Below are positions 26,272 through 35,130 of a stretch of 64,000 nt of DNA, one piece after another. The notes beneath the pieces are model-generated. The model saw nothing but the letters and a program-made list of their open reading frames with translations, searched no databases and was not told the DNA's origin. The translations under genes were made by a program, and so were the position numbers. The stretch comes from Bacillota bacterium (lineage in GTDB: Bacteria > Bacillota > Clostridia > Acetivibrionales > DSM-1351), in contig JAEZKZ010000028.1 in the NCBI GenBank assembly GCA_023415305.1, positions 1-64,000 of the forward strand, written 5' to 3'. Position 1 is the stretch's first letter, and every line of letters starts with the position of its first letter.

Positions 26272-27411
26272 CTACACTTTGGACAACTTTCTCTTCTGAT
26301 AAAGCAAAAGGCCAAAACTAAAATAAATTACTGAAAGTACTACAATCATAATAATTTCAAAACCCACGTCAGCAAGGCCGCATCCAAAGTTTAAAATTTT
26401 ATTGAAAGCATTTGCCGTATGAGTTAACGGCAATATGTCAGTTACTCCGAAAGGATGTCCGAAAAGCGTCAAAATATTCATTTTAGGCAGTGGAAACATG
26501 CTCCCTGAAAAGAACATCAATATAAAAAACGGGAAACAACCGATTGTCAGTACATCAAAAACCGAGTTCAGAAAACTGGCCACCAAGAGGCTCAATGAAA
26601 CCATCGAAAAGCTGGAAATTATGCCCACTACCAATACAGGCCCAAATTCACCTACCGGTTTATACCCGAGAAACAAAGCTGTCCAGTAAGATAAAACTAC
26701 AGCTATAACAGCAATCACTGACTGAACTATGCATATTCCCGAAAGAAAGTTAAACGCACCCAGGCGGCTAAGTCTAAGTCTGATTATGGTTCTTTTATCG
26801 TTTTCCTTGACTATGGACGCGCAGGCTGTAAAAAGAATCATTAATACTGCAAGAGAAATCATTCCGGGGACATAGCTTTCGAACTCATTTACAGGTTGAT
26901 TTTTTTCAAGAAAGGTCTCTTTTATTGTTGAGGGTAATGTTATTTCAGCTATATCTATTCCCTGCCTGTAAATTATGTCTGAAACCAGAATTGCTGCTAT
27001 AGTGTATTTTACATTGCCAGTACTCCCCAGAATTTCCACTGCAACTGTTGAATTGTTATCAGTTTTAGCCATAATAAGGGACTTTGAATAATTTTCCGGA
27101 ATAATCATTCCCAAATCTACTGACCTATCCATCACCTTTATTTCGAGCTCGCTTTTGTCAGAATAATCAAACAATTTAAACTGCTTTGTATCCTTCTCAC
27201 CCAGCGAATCCCTCAATAATTTGGTAAGTTCTGTAGATTTATTACCACGGTCATAATTAATTATTCCTATATTATAGGTTGCAGGCTCACTTCCATAATA
27301 CAATTTCATTAATAGTACAAAAAAAGGTGAAAATACAAGGACCAATATAATAACCTTCCAGTCTCTAATGTTTTCCTTCAACGTTTTAACAATAGATGCT
27401 ATCAGCTTCAT
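26272..27411 (-). CDS. ABC-2 type transporter permease
   Basis: 379 residues with the ABC-2 layout: TM1 (about 20-36), a large extracellular loop (about 40-180), then five membrane segments from FESYVPGMISLAVLMILFTA onward, ending in a basic tail. It forms the membrane channel with the ATPase encoded just upstream (4-bp overlap). The operon is controlled by a TetR repressor, so it probably exports a toxic or signalling compound that also binds TetR. Substrate unknown. Confidence 0.85.
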   Translation of the reverse strand: MKLIASIVKTLKENIRDWKVIILVLVFSPFFVLLMKLYYGSEPATYNIGIINYDRGNKSTELTKLLRDSLGEKDTKQFKLFDYSDKSELEIKVMDRSVDLGMIIPENYSKSLIMAKTDNNSTVAVEILGSTGNVKYTIAAILVSDIIYRQGIDIAEITLPSTIKETFLEKNQPVNEFESYVPGMISLAVLMILFTACASIVKENDKRTIIRLRLSRLGAFNFLSGICIVQSVIAVIAVVLSYWTALFLGYKPVGEFGPVLVVGIISSFSMVSLSLLVASFLNSVFDVLTIGCFPFFILMFFSGSMFPLPKMNILTLFGHPFGVTDILPLTHTANAFNKILNFGCGLADVGFEIIMIVVLSVIYFSFGLLLYQKRKLSKV

Positions 27412-28355
27412 TCTCTCAGTCCCCTTCCCGTCATGGAAATAAATGCGTCCTCCAGAGTCCTTTTTCTGATTGTCATATCCTCAATACTAATTTTGTATTT
27501 CTTCATTATTTCATTTACAGCCGGAATCAGTTCCAGTACTTCTTTCGCCTCAAGGAGGAATAATCCGTCAGCAAATTTACTTTTATCAAATTCCTTAGGA
27601 AGTTCCATAAGCACTCTTTCACCCAATTCCTTTGTCACCTTGCTGACACGTATTTGCAGTATGTCACCGGAGCCTGACTGCTGCTTTATTTTATCTGGCG
27701 TATCCATTATCAATATCTTTCCATGATCTACTATTGCAACTCTGTCCGATAATCTGTCTGCTTCATCCATATCATGGGTGGTAAGTATTACAGTCCGCTC
27801 TTTTGCTATTTGCCTGATAAAATCCCTTACAAGGATTCGGCTCTGAGGGTCGAGCCCGGCCTGTGGCTCATCCAGTATAATCAATTCGGGATCATGTGCT
27901 ATAGCTAAAGCAATATTCAGCCTTCTTTGCATTCCCCCCGACAAAGTTTTTGCCAGCTTATTTCTTTTTTCCCATAGTCCCAGTGTTTCGAGAAGGCTCT
28001 CTGCTCTGTTTACGGCAAACCTTGGTGATTTATCGTATGCCATTACTACAAATTTCAATTGTTCAATACAGGTAAGATGCTCCCAGACAACTATTTCCTG
28101 CGGACACAGGCCAATCATGGATTTGATTCTATTATAATCAGTAGCTAAAGAATACTCATTAACTCGAATCTCACCCGAATCAGCCTTTATCAAGCCACAC
28201 AACATTTTAATCGTTGTGGTTTTTCCTGCCCCGTTTGGGCCTAAAAGACCAAACACCTCTCCTCTTTCCACTGAGAAGCTAATATTGTCAACTGCAGCAA
28301 TATCATTAAATCTCTTACTCAATTCTTTAACAGAAAGTAAAGTACAATTATCCAA
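27408..28355 (-). CDS. ABC transporter ATP-binding protein (DrrA-like)
   Basis: 315 residues. Walker A LLGPNGAGKTTTIKML, Q-loop IGLCPQEIVVWEHL, signature LSGGMQRRLNIALAI, Walker B LIILDEPQAGLD and H-loop LTTHDMDEAD are intact. The C-terminal 90 residues form the DrrA/CcmA-type extension. It powers the ABC-2 permease encoded next. It overlaps tetR by 8 bp and the permease gene by 4 bp, a translationally coupled operon. Confidence 0.9.
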   Translation of the reverse strand: MDNCTLLSVKELSKRFNDIAAVDNISFSVERGEVFGLLGPNGAGKTTTIKMLCGLIKADSGEIRVNEYSLATDYNRIKSMIGLCPQEIVVWEHLTCIEQLKFVVMAYDKSPRFAVNRAESLLETLGLWEKRNKLAKTLSGGMQRRLNIALAIAHDPELIILDEPQAGLDPQSRILVRDFIRQIAKERTVILTTHDMDEADRLSDRVAIVDHGKILIMDTPDKIKQQSGSGDILQIRVSKVTKELGERVLMELPKEFDKSKFADGLFLLEAKEVLELIPAVNEIMKKYKISIEDMTIRKRTLEDAFISMTGRGLRE

Positions 28356-28938
28356 TACAATCCCCCCCGATCCATACCTTTTCTATTCTGGCACAAAGAG
28401 TAGCAATATCCTCTTGTGGGTGAACAACGGCATAAGTCAGTACACCGTCCAAAGCTCCCATTAAAGAAATACCATATGCTTCCGGATCGGATATGTTTAT
28501 CTCGCCTGAATTTTTAGCCTTTCTGAACATTTCAACAAAAAAGGCTGAGCTCTGAGTCACATATTCCTTGAAATAATCCATAAGTATATCTGATTCAAGA
28601 GCCTTTGACATGGACAAAAACGTGAAGCTTAATTCCTTTTTCCTTGGTAACCAGTAGTCTATGTACTGCCTTATATAGTATCTAATTCCCTCAATGGCGC
28701 TATTATTTGATAAAGCCATTAAAGCCATTCGGCTAATAGGTTCAGAAATTTTATTGTTTGCTTCCATTAATAGGACTTCTTTAGTGGGAAAGTAGTGATA
28801 TAAACCGCCCTTGCTGACTCCTGCCCTCTTTGCAATTGAGTCCATAGAGGTTCCGTTATAGCCTTTTTCAATAAATTCTTCAATAGCAGCTGTCAACAGT
28901 GACTCCATACGGCTTTCTCTGGATTGTTTCTTAGTCAT
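28348..28938 (-). CDS. TetR/AcrR family transcriptional repressor
   Basis: 196 residues. HTH (about 8-55): SLLTAAIEEFIEKGYNGTSM then GVSKGGLYHYFPTKEVLL. The C-terminal ligand-binding domain is helical and variable. It heads the operon with the ABC exporter and almost surely represses its own promoter, since a 27-bp palindrome (28961-28987) covers the predicted transcription start. The inducer is probably the exported compound. Confidence 0.9.
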   Translation of the reverse strand: MTKKQSRESRMESLLTAAIEEFIEKGYNGTSMDSIAKRAGVSKGGLYHYFPTKEVLLMEANNKISEPISRMALMALSNNSAIEGIRYYIRQYIDYWLPRKKELSFTFLSMSKALESDILMDYFKEYVTQSSAFFVEMFRKAKNSGEINISDPEAYGISLMGALDGVLTYAVVHPQEDIATLCARIEKVWIGGDCIG

Positions 28939-28960
28939 TAATAATCAACTCCTCTATATA

Positions 28961-28987
28961 AAAACATACCGACTGTCGGTATGTTTT
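28961..28987. promoter_or_regulatory. TetR operator (27-bp perfect palindrome)
   Basis: AAAACATACCGAC, one central base, then GTCGGTATGTTTT: 13-bp arms without mismatch. ATACCGAC-N-GTCGGTAT resembles known TetR-family sites. It spans the predicted +1 of the tetR-ABC promoter and ends 23 bp from the tetR start codon. Confidence 0.9.
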
Positions 28988-28990
28988 TAT

Positions 28991-29019
28991 ATTTTACCAT
29001 ATATTTCTATATAAGGCAA
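28991..29019 (-). promoter_or_regulatory. Promoter of the tetR-ABC operon
   Basis: Minus strand TTGCCT (29014-29019), 17-bp spacer, TAAAAT (28991-28996); transcription would begin inside the palindromic operator. Confidence 0.7.
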
Positions 29020-29081
29020 TAAAAAAAGAACTTCTTATAAAGTTCTAGGATAGCTTTTCCTTTTAATATACACATTCTCAG

Positions 29082-29130
29082 AAAAAGCAAAATCCCGAAT
29101 TGAAATTGGTTATTCGGGATTTTGCTTTTT
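29082..29130 (-). terminator. Intrinsic terminator of ligA
   Basis: Perfect 19-bp inverted repeat AAAAAGCAAAATCCCGAAT / ATTCGGGATTTTGCTTTTT, 16 bp past the ligA stop. Flanking A and T runs allow function on both strands. Confidence 0.85.
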
Positions 29131-29145
29131 CTTCATAGTTATAGA

Positions 29146-31119
29146 TTAGTCCGGCCTTACACCGTTATTCAACCAGTCAACAAATTGATTTTCAGTAATT
29201 ATACTGATCCCAAGTTCCTTGGCCTTTTTATTCTTTGAAGATCCGGACAAATTATCATTATTAATCAAATAATTTGTTTTCGAGGTTACAGAACCAGTTA
29301 CTTTTCCGCCTTTTGCTTCAATTACTTCTTTTAATTCGTCCCTGTTCTTAAATTGCTCAACAGAACCTGTTATAACAAACACAAGTTTTTCAAATATCTG
29401 TTCGGTTTCTGTGGTTTTTATTTCTTCAAATTCGAGTTCCTTCAGCAAATCCTCAACTATAAGCAGCTTTTTTCTGTCATTAAAAAATTTGACATACGCA
29501 TCGGCCATAACCTCGCCGATACCTCCAATTTCAATCAAGTCAGAGAATTTTGCATTCTGAATGGCATTCCAATCAAACTTAAAATATCTGCATATAAGTT
29601 TTGCATTTGACAAGCCTACGTTAGGTATACCGAGACTGTAAAGAAGTCTTACAACGCTGGTATTTCTAGCTTTATTCACAGATGCAGCAAGTTTGTTGAA
29701 AGATTTCTCACCAAAGCCCTCCATCTCAATTATTTCCTGTTTAAACTGATCTATATGGAAAATGTCGGCTAGTTCCTTAATAAGTCCTTTTGCAATAAGC
29801 TTCTCAATAGTTGCTTCGGAGAGTCCCTCGATATTCATGGCATCTCGGCTTACAAAATGGGTAAAGGACTTGATTTGTTTAGCTAAACAATCATCGTTTA
29901 AACAATAGAGAAACTTAACGCCGTTCTCCTGCCGTAATTCGGTTTCGCCGTGACAGACCGGACAGTGCTCTGGAATCTCAGCCACACCACTTCTGGTTAA
30001 GTTCTCGGATATCTGAGGTATTATCATATTAGCCTTATAAACTCCTATCGTATCGCCAATACCAAGCTGAAGCCCTTCCATAATGCTTATATTATGGATA
30101 CTTGCCCTACTTACTGTAGTGCCTTCAAGTTCTACCGGCTCAAATATAGCTATCGGGTTTATCAGACCTGTTCTCGATGCACTCCATTCAATTTCAACGA
30201 GCTTGGTTTCCTTAATCTCATCTCTCCATTTGAAGGCGATTGAGTCACGGGGGAATTTTGAAGTAGAACCAAGGGATTCCCCGTAAGCAATATTATCAAA
30301 AGTCAGTACAAGTCCATCCGACGGAAAATCATTGCCCTCAACACGTTCCGAAAACCACTTTACAGTTTCTTCTATACTTTCTGAAGTTACTTCTTTAAAT
30401 TCTACAGTATCAAACCCCTGATCCCTTAGCCATTTCACCTGAGCGATTCTGGAGTTGTTGTAATCGGCGTAATCGGCTTTTACCAGGGAAAACGCAAAGA
30501 AATGTACATTTCTATCAGCCGTTATCCTGTTGTTCAGCTGCCGGACAGAACCACTGCACAGGTTACGAGGGTTTTTATATTTTGCATCTACATCTTCGAT
30601 TTCGTTATTTATTTTTACGAAATCTGAATAGCGAATAATAGCTTCTCCCCTTAAAACAAGTGTATCCTTGTAGGCAATATTCATGGGAAGGTTTTTAAAC
30701 ACCTTGGCATTATTGGTAATAACTTCTCCAATCTCCCCACTTCCTCTGGTTACAGCTTTTACAAGATTACCTCCCTCATAGGTCAAAACTATGGTCAAGC
30801 CATCCAGCTTCCAGGACAGGACACCTGTCTGACTGCCCAGCCAATCTTTCAGTGCTGATACGTCCTTGGTTTTATCCAGTGAAAGCATGGGTTTTTCATG
30901 ACGTTCCTTCGGAAGGTTTGACAAAACTTCGTATCCCACATGAATGGTCGGGCTGTTTGACAAAACGATTCCTGTTTCCTTTTCCAATTCAACAAGTTCA
31001 TCATACAGCCTGTCGTATTCAATATTTGGTATAATCTCCCGGTCTTCCTGATAATATGCCTTGGCAGCCTGATTTAATATTTCAATTTTATCCTTCATAA
31101 TCTGAAGTTTATTATTCAT
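29146..31119 (-). CDS. ligA: NAD-dependent DNA ligase
   Basis: 657 residues, full length. Domain Ia helices (IEYDRLYDELVELEKETG), then the adenylation domain with HEKPMLSLDKTKD and the nucleotidyl-lysine Lys104 in SWKLDGLTIVL. An OB fold follows, then a four-cysteine zinc finger (CPVCHGETE...YCLNDDC), helix-hairpin-helix repeats and a C-terminal BRCT domain (about 580-655). It seals nicks using NAD+. The active-site KLDG replaces the common KIDG, and pcrA and gatC, frequent neighbours of the housekeeping ligA, are absent, so this could be a second ligase; that is inference. Confidence 0.9.
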   Translation of the reverse strand: MNNKLQIMKDKIEILNQAAKAYYQEDREIIPNIEYDRLYDELVELEKETGIVLSNSPTIHVGYEVLSNLPKERHEKPMLSLDKTKDVSALKDWLGSQTGVLSWKLDGLTIVLTYEGGNLVKAVTRGSGEIGEVITNNAKVFKNLPMNIAYKDTLVLRGEAIIRYSDFVKINNEIEDVDAKYKNPRNLCSGSVRQLNNRITADRNVHFFAFSLVKADYADYNNSRIAQVKWLRDQGFDTVEFKEVTSESIEETVKWFSERVEGNDFPSDGLVLTFDNIAYGESLGSTSKFPRDSIAFKWRDEIKETKLVEIEWSASRTGLINPIAIFEPVELEGTTVSRASIHNISIMEGLQLGIGDTIGVYKANMIIPQISENLTRSGVAEIPEHCPVCHGETELRQENGVKFLYCLNDDCLAKQIKSFTHFVSRDAMNIEGLSEATIEKLIAKGLIKELADIFHIDQFKQEIIEMEGFGEKSFNKLAASVNKARNTSVVRLLYSLGIPNVGLSNAKLICRYFKFDWNAIQNAKFSDLIEIGGIGEVMADAYVKFFNDRKKLLIVEDLLKELEFEEIKTTETEQIFEKLVFVITGSVEQFKNRDELKEVIEAKGGKVTGSVTSKTNYLINNDNLSGSSKNKKAKELGISIITENQFVDWLNNGVRPD

Positions 31120-31183
31120 TTTGTTCTCCTTTAATTCCTAAATTACATTTTTCAAATGCATATGAAACTGGTAAAAATAGACA

Positions 31184-31894
31184 CTAGTACTTTTTTACTG
31201 ACCGGCCTGTTCTCCTATTGCTCTTTAACAAAACCCTATAAACAGCAAACAGTGAAGCTGCCAACCATAATATACCCCAAACGACAGCCGGTATATGTGT
31301 TAACCGGGATAACAGCACGGCATCTGTAACTGGCATTTCCCCGAGGCTGAAAAATCCAAACAGGTTGTTGATCTGCAATAACACAGTATCAACAAAGGTA
31401 TCATGAATTGCATATGTAACACTTCCGATACCTATTATTTCAATCACCCAGTCATGTAATTTTTCATTCTGAACCATATATATAATAATTGCAAAGGCTG
31501 CAAATATAACTGAATAAAGCATTGTAAACGATATTATGCCGGAGTATCTAAAGGTTACCCCAAGGAATATTATTGCTATTAATCCTATTATGTATTTCTT
31601 AAATCTGGTGTTTTTCAATAACAATATGCCAATTGCAAACAGAACGCTTCCAAGATATCCTCCATTAGCAATAAGGAAGGCCGACAGCCAATCCTTAGGC
31701 AGCGAAGTTACATGACCGCTCTCATTGAAATATATGCTTAACCCCGTTATACTGCTTCCTGTAACTGCGGCCATAAAAGCATGCCCAAGTTCATGTAAAA
31801 ATACGGTAAACAGCTTTATGGGTTTGATGATGATAGTGTTCCATAAGCCTAAAAGAACTACAAGTATAATAAGTACTCTCCAGGTCTGTTTCAT
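31184..31894 (-). CDS. M50-family (site-2-protease-like) membrane metallopeptidase
   Basis: 236 residues with about six hydrophobic segments. The zinc motif HELGH lies in FTVFLHELGHAFMAAVTGSS (about residues 34-53), at the start of the second membrane segment, as in M50B proteases. A DG-type third ligand motif is not evident near the C-terminus. It may cleave a membrane-bound regulator, or be a non-proteolytic relative. Single gene, 45 bp downstream of nothing obvious; the next gene downstream is ligA's promoter side. Confidence 0.7.
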   Translation of the reverse strand: MKQTWRVLIILVVLLGLWNTIIIKPIKLFTVFLHELGHAFMAAVTGSSITGLSIYFNESGHVTSLPKDWLSAFLIANGGYLGSVLFAIGILLLKNTRFKKYIIGLIAIIFLGVTFRYSGIISFTMLYSVIFAAFAIIIYMVQNEKLHDWVIEIIGIGSVTYAIHDTFVDTVLLQINNLFGFFSLGEMPVTDAVLLSRLTHIPAVVWGILWLAASLFAVYRVLLKSNRRTGRSVKKY

Positions 31895-31984
31895 GCTGAC
31901 TCTCCATTCAGTTAATATCTGCTATAAATTATACCTTGCAAAGGACTAAAAGGAAAGATGTTCTTTTCGTTTACAAATAAGCAG

Positions 31985-32007
31985 AAAGGCTTGCATAGCA
32001 AGCCTTT
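31985..32007 (-). terminator. Intrinsic terminator of gpr
   Basis: Perfect 10-bp stem AAAGGCTTGC/GCAAGCCTTT with a 3-nt loop, 57 bp past the gpr stop at 32064. Confidence 0.75.
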
Positions 32008-32063
32008 TTATACTACCATTATTCATTTTCTTACTAATTCTTATTTATTATTTATGCAATTTA

Positions 32064-33071
32064 CTACATCAGATATTTCCCCATATCTTCAATACCAATG
32101 CCTTCATGTAAAGCCATATTCAATCCATTTGCAACAACCTTGGAAACCCTGCTTATAATATCATCTATTTCCTTGGGAGTTACAATAAGTTGACCTACAA
32201 AGGGGTTAAGTGCCTGCTTTATAAGCTCATACTTTTCCTCTCTGTCTATATTCTTAAGGGTATTATAAAAGCTGGAATCTGACGGCGCTTCGTTTATCAA
32301 GCTGTCAATTATCAGATCCATTGCGTCATTAGTAAGGGTTGCGGCGTCAACTACAGTGGGGACACCAATGGCCACAACAGGCATGCCAAGAGTAGCCTTG
32401 CTGAGCTCCATTCTTTTGTTGCCTACTCCGCCGCCGGGTGCTATACCCGTATCAGCTATCTGAATGGTTGTACTTACGCGTTCCATGCTTCTTGCAGCAA
32501 GAGCATCAATTGCAATTAAAGCATCCGGCTTTACTCTTTCAACCACACCCTTTACTATTTCACCAGTTTCAATACCTGTGATACCCATTACACCAGGAGA
32601 AATAGCACATACCGGTCTGACACCTTCATCTACATGTTCGGGGACAAATTCCAGCAGGTGTCTGGTAACCATTAAATTTGATATTACCTTGGGTCCTATG
32701 GCATCCGGAGTTACGTTCCAATTACCAAGACCAACAACCAGCGTAGTAGAATCTGGTTTCAAGTTCAGAATCGACTTTAATTCCTTAGCCATAGTATCGA
32801 TTGTTTTCTGATTGACCTCAGCATTATTATCCTTAAGTTGCGGAACCTCAAGAGTGATGTAGTTTCCCATAGGCTTCCCTATGGACTGCTCCCCGGTAGG
32901 AGAAGTAATCCTTACCCTTGTAACCTTAACATCATCATCTCCGGCGTTTTCAACCTCAACGCCCGGCGGTGTTTTGTGCTCAGCAGCCTGCTCTCTTGCC
33001 TGACTGCTGTTCAAAAATATTTCATGAGCTTCAATAACAAGATCTGTACGCCTATTCGTTAAATTTATCAT
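32064..33071 (-). CDS. gpr: GPR endopeptidase (germination protease for small acid-soluble spore proteins)
   Basis: 335 residues of peptidase family A25. It starts with a short propeptide containing the TDLVIEAHEIF element that marks GPR, and later has LVVGLGNWNVTPDAIGPKV, SPGVMGITGIETGEI, and DALAARSMERV. The enzyme is made as a zymogen in the forespore and degrades SASPs on germination, freeing amino acids. The window is thus from an endospore former. It is divergent from rpsT, the usual clostridial neighbourhood. ATG at 33071 follows GAAAGGATAG. A sigma-G promoter is expected, but I could not fix one. Confidence 0.95.
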   Translation of the reverse strand: MINLTNRRTDLVIEAHEIFLNSSQAREQAAEHKTPPGVEVENAGDDDVKVTRVRITSPTGEQSIGKPMGNYITLEVPQLKDNNAEVNQKTIDTMAKELKSILNLKPDSTTLVVGLGNWNVTPDAIGPKVISNLMVTRHLLEFVPEHVDEGVRPVCAISPGVMGITGIETGEIVKGVVERVKPDALIAIDALAARSMERVSTTIQIADTGIAPGGGVGNKRMELSKATLGMPVVAIGVPTVVDAATLTNDAMDLIIDSLINEAPSDSSFYNTLKNIDREEKYELIKQALNPFVGQLIVTPKEIDDIISRVSKVVANGLNMALHEGIGIEDMGKYLM

Positions 33072-33226
33072 GTAATCTATCCTTTCAAAAAAATAACTAG
33101 TAACATATACACTGTATTATTTCTAATATACGCTGTTTTTAGTATTGGATATTTTATGTCATATATATAAAATATAAAAAAGGAGAAAAAAATAATATTT
33201 GAAAATAGAAAAATAAGGGTTAACGC

Positions 33227-33255
33227 TTGCAATTTAAAAAAGTTCATGGTAAAAT
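33227..33255 (+). promoter_or_regulatory. rpsT promoter
   Basis: TTGCAA (33227-33232), 17-bp spacer, TAAAAT (33250-33255); start near 33262, leaving a leader of about 95 nt. Confidence 0.65.
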
Positions 33256-33265
33256 ATCATCTGTT

Positions 33266-33295
33266 ATGGGCAAGAAGCGGTTACTAACCGATTAA
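33266..33295 (+). other. Nine-codon micro-ORF in the rpsT leader
   Basis: ATG at 33266 to TAA at 33293-33295 encodes MGKKRLLTD; the CGGTT/AACCG part folds as a small hairpin and a T8 run follows at about 33305. There is no ribosome-binding site before the ATG. It may be a chance frame within a regulatory leader. Confidence 0.2.
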
Positions 33296-33356
33296 ATATT
33301 ATTGATTTTTTTTGCTCACGTATTACGCGAATTTAGGCTCGCAGGAGGTGAATATT

Positions 33357-33614
33357 TTGCCAAATATCAAATCAGCAATAAAAAGAGTAAAGGTTACTGA
33401 GAGTAAGACTTTAAAGAACACTATCAGAAAGTCAGCTCTTAAGACTTCTGTTAAAAAATGTAAAGAGGCTATTGCCAAAGGTGAGGGTGCTGCTGAAGCA
33501 TACAAAGCAACCACCAAGGCTCTAGATAAAGCTGCAGCTAAGAACTTACTTCATAAAAACACCGCTGCGAGAAGAAAGTCCAGATTAGCAAAAGCTATAA
33601 ACGCAGCTAAATAA
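33357..33614 (+). CDS. rpsT: 30S ribosomal protein S20
   Basis: 85 residues from the TTG at 33357 (LPNIKSAIKRVKVTES...), chosen because AGGAGGTG lies 6 bases upstream; an earlier in-frame start lacks family support. Lysine/alanine-rich helical protein that binds 16S rRNA early in 30S assembly, ending RRKSRLAKAINAAK. It has its own promoter and terminator and lies divergent from gpr. Confidence 0.95.
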   Translation: MPNIKSAIKRVKVTESKTLKNTIRKSALKTSVKKCKEAIAKGEGAAEAYKATTKALDKAAAKNLLHKNTAARRKSRLAKAINAAK

Positions 33615-33622
33615 TTTTTGAT

Positions 33623-33668
33623 AAAAAACAAAAACTCAGGTTAATAACCCGAGTTTTTTTGTTTTTTA
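33623..33668. terminator. Bidirectional terminator between rpsT and hemW
   Basis: AAAAAACAAAAACTC-A-GGTT / AACC-C-GAGTTTTTTTGTTTTTT, one mismatch, trinucleotide loop; serves rpsT on plus and hemW on minus. Confidence 0.85.
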
Positions 33669-33701
33669 TCACAGTGATTTACGCTTTATTCAGTACTTTA
33701 T

Positions 33702-34844
33702 CTATACAAACTCTACAAAAACCTGATTTGCAAGATCCAGCCCCAGGTTTGTCAGCTTAATTTTTCCACTTTCTGTTTCAATAAGCTGCTTCTTTTTCAA
33801 CTTGTCAATTTTATCCGCATAAGTAACAAATATATCCTGATTAAACCTGTCTTCAAATTTTTCTTTACTTACGCCATCTATAAGCCTGAGTCCCAGAAAC
33901 ATATACTCGGCCATCTTTTCACAGAAATCTCTCACATACCTCTCTTCAACAGGCTTTTGACCTTTTGACAAATAATCTATATACCCTTCGATTGAAGCCT
34001 GATTTTCAAACCTTATATCCTGCAGGTAAGAATGTGCTCCAGCCCCCAAACCAAGGTATTCAATACAATTCCAGTATATAAGGTTATGTTTGCATTCATA
34101 ACCTTTCCTGGCAAAATTAGAGAGTTCATAGTGGTTAAAACCTTTTTTCTTTAGAAAATCAATGGCGTAATGGTACATTTCCCTGTCCAGTTCATCGTCC
34201 ATTTCTATGAGCTTGCCGATTTCCAGCATTTCACCAAATTTAGTACCTTCCTCTATTTTCAGATCATATGCTGAAATATGTGTTAACTCAAGTTCTGTTA
34301 ATACATTCAGGGTTTCTTTCCATTCCTCTAAAGTCTGTCCGGGTATACCAAATATTACATCAGCATTAATATTATCAAATCCTGCCTCTTTCGCCATTTT
34401 AACGCTGGAAATAAAATCACTTGTATTATGTTGTCTACCAAGATACTTTAAGAGATTTTCCTGACAAGCCTGAAGACCTATGCTTATTCTGTTGATTCCG
34501 TATTGTCTGTAAGCCTTTAGCTTTTCCTCCGTAAGTGTTCCGGGGTTACTCTCAATAGTTATTTCGCAAGGTTCCGAAACATTATACCTCTCCCTTAAAA
34601 CATTCAGAAGCTCGCCTATGAATCTGTGCTCAACACAGGATGGAGTACCGCCTCCGATAAAAATAGTACCTATTTTGTTAAATACCATTTCATCTCGGTA
34701 CAGATCGATCTCCTTCTTCATGCAGGCAAAGTATTCTTCTGCCAAATCCAGTTTCCCAACGTAGGAATTAAAATCGCAATAATTACATTTCGAACCGCAA
34801 AAAGGAACATGAATATAAAGACCGGTTTTATTCATAAGTGACAT
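33702..34844 (-). CDS. hemW: Radical SAM heme chaperone HemW
   Basis: 380 residues. The radical-SAM cluster motif is CGSKCNYCDF (CxxxCxxC) at about residues 16-25. IFIGGGTPS follows, and the HemW-specific HNLIYW motif precedes GLGAGAHSY, which separates it from true oxygen-independent coproporphyrinogen oxidases (HemN). A HemW C-terminal domain completes it. Role: heme binding and delivery to respiratory or other hemoproteins. AAGGAGATG precedes the ATG at 34844. The usual lepA and hrcA neighbours are not present here. Confidence 0.9.
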   Translation of the reverse strand: MSLMNKTGLYIHVPFCGSKCNYCDFNSYVGKLDLAEEYFACMKKEIDLYRDEMVFNKIGTIFIGGGTPSCVEHRFIGELLNVLRERYNVSEPCEITIESNPGTLTEEKLKAYRQYGINRISIGLQACQENLLKYLGRQHNTSDFISSVKMAKEAGFDNINADVIFGIPGQTLEEWKETLNVLTELELTHISAYDLKIEEGTKFGEMLEIGKLIEMDDELDREMYHYAIDFLKKKGFNHYELSNFARKGYECKHNLIYWNCIEYLGLGAGAHSYLQDIRFENQASIEGYIDYLSKGQKPVEERYVRDFCEKMAEYMFLGLRLIDGVSKEKFEDRFNQDIFVTYADKIDKLKKKQLIETESGKIKLTNLGLDLANQVFVEFV

Positions 34845-34893
34845 ACCTTCATCTCCTTTTGGTAATATTTTGAATACTCCTGTATTTATACTA

Positions 34894-34909
34894 CCATATC
34901 ATGATATGG
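34894..34909. promoter_or_regulatory. 16-bp perfect palindrome upstream of hemW
   Basis: CCATATCATGATATGG, 50 bp before the hemW start, just upstream of a TAGTATAAAT -10-like sequence on the minus strand. Possible operator; no regulator is assigned. The rest of the 34845-35130 gap shows only AT-rich promoter-like sequence. Confidence 0.4.
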
Positions 34910-35130
34910 GATTCCAGTTGTTGCTATACCATTTTTTAAAGATTTTTAAATCCAATTTTGAAAGCCCAGTATAACATATATCTGACGATATAATCAAAAA
35001 TAATATAAATAAATATCTTTAAAAGTCCCCTGTTTATTTCCTAAAATACACAAAAAACTATAAAATTCTGTCTGTATTCTGTTCTTCCCCTATGTTATAC
35101 TGGATTTAATTCTATAAAACGGTGATACAT

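Noticed and set aside
33072..33180. Sigma-G promoter for gpr
   Set aside because: Expected from biology, but no convincing -35/-10 pair of that type was found by eye.
35122..35130. GTG start for the MATE gene
   Set aside because: The GTG is part of the likely ribosome-binding site of the ATG at 35131.
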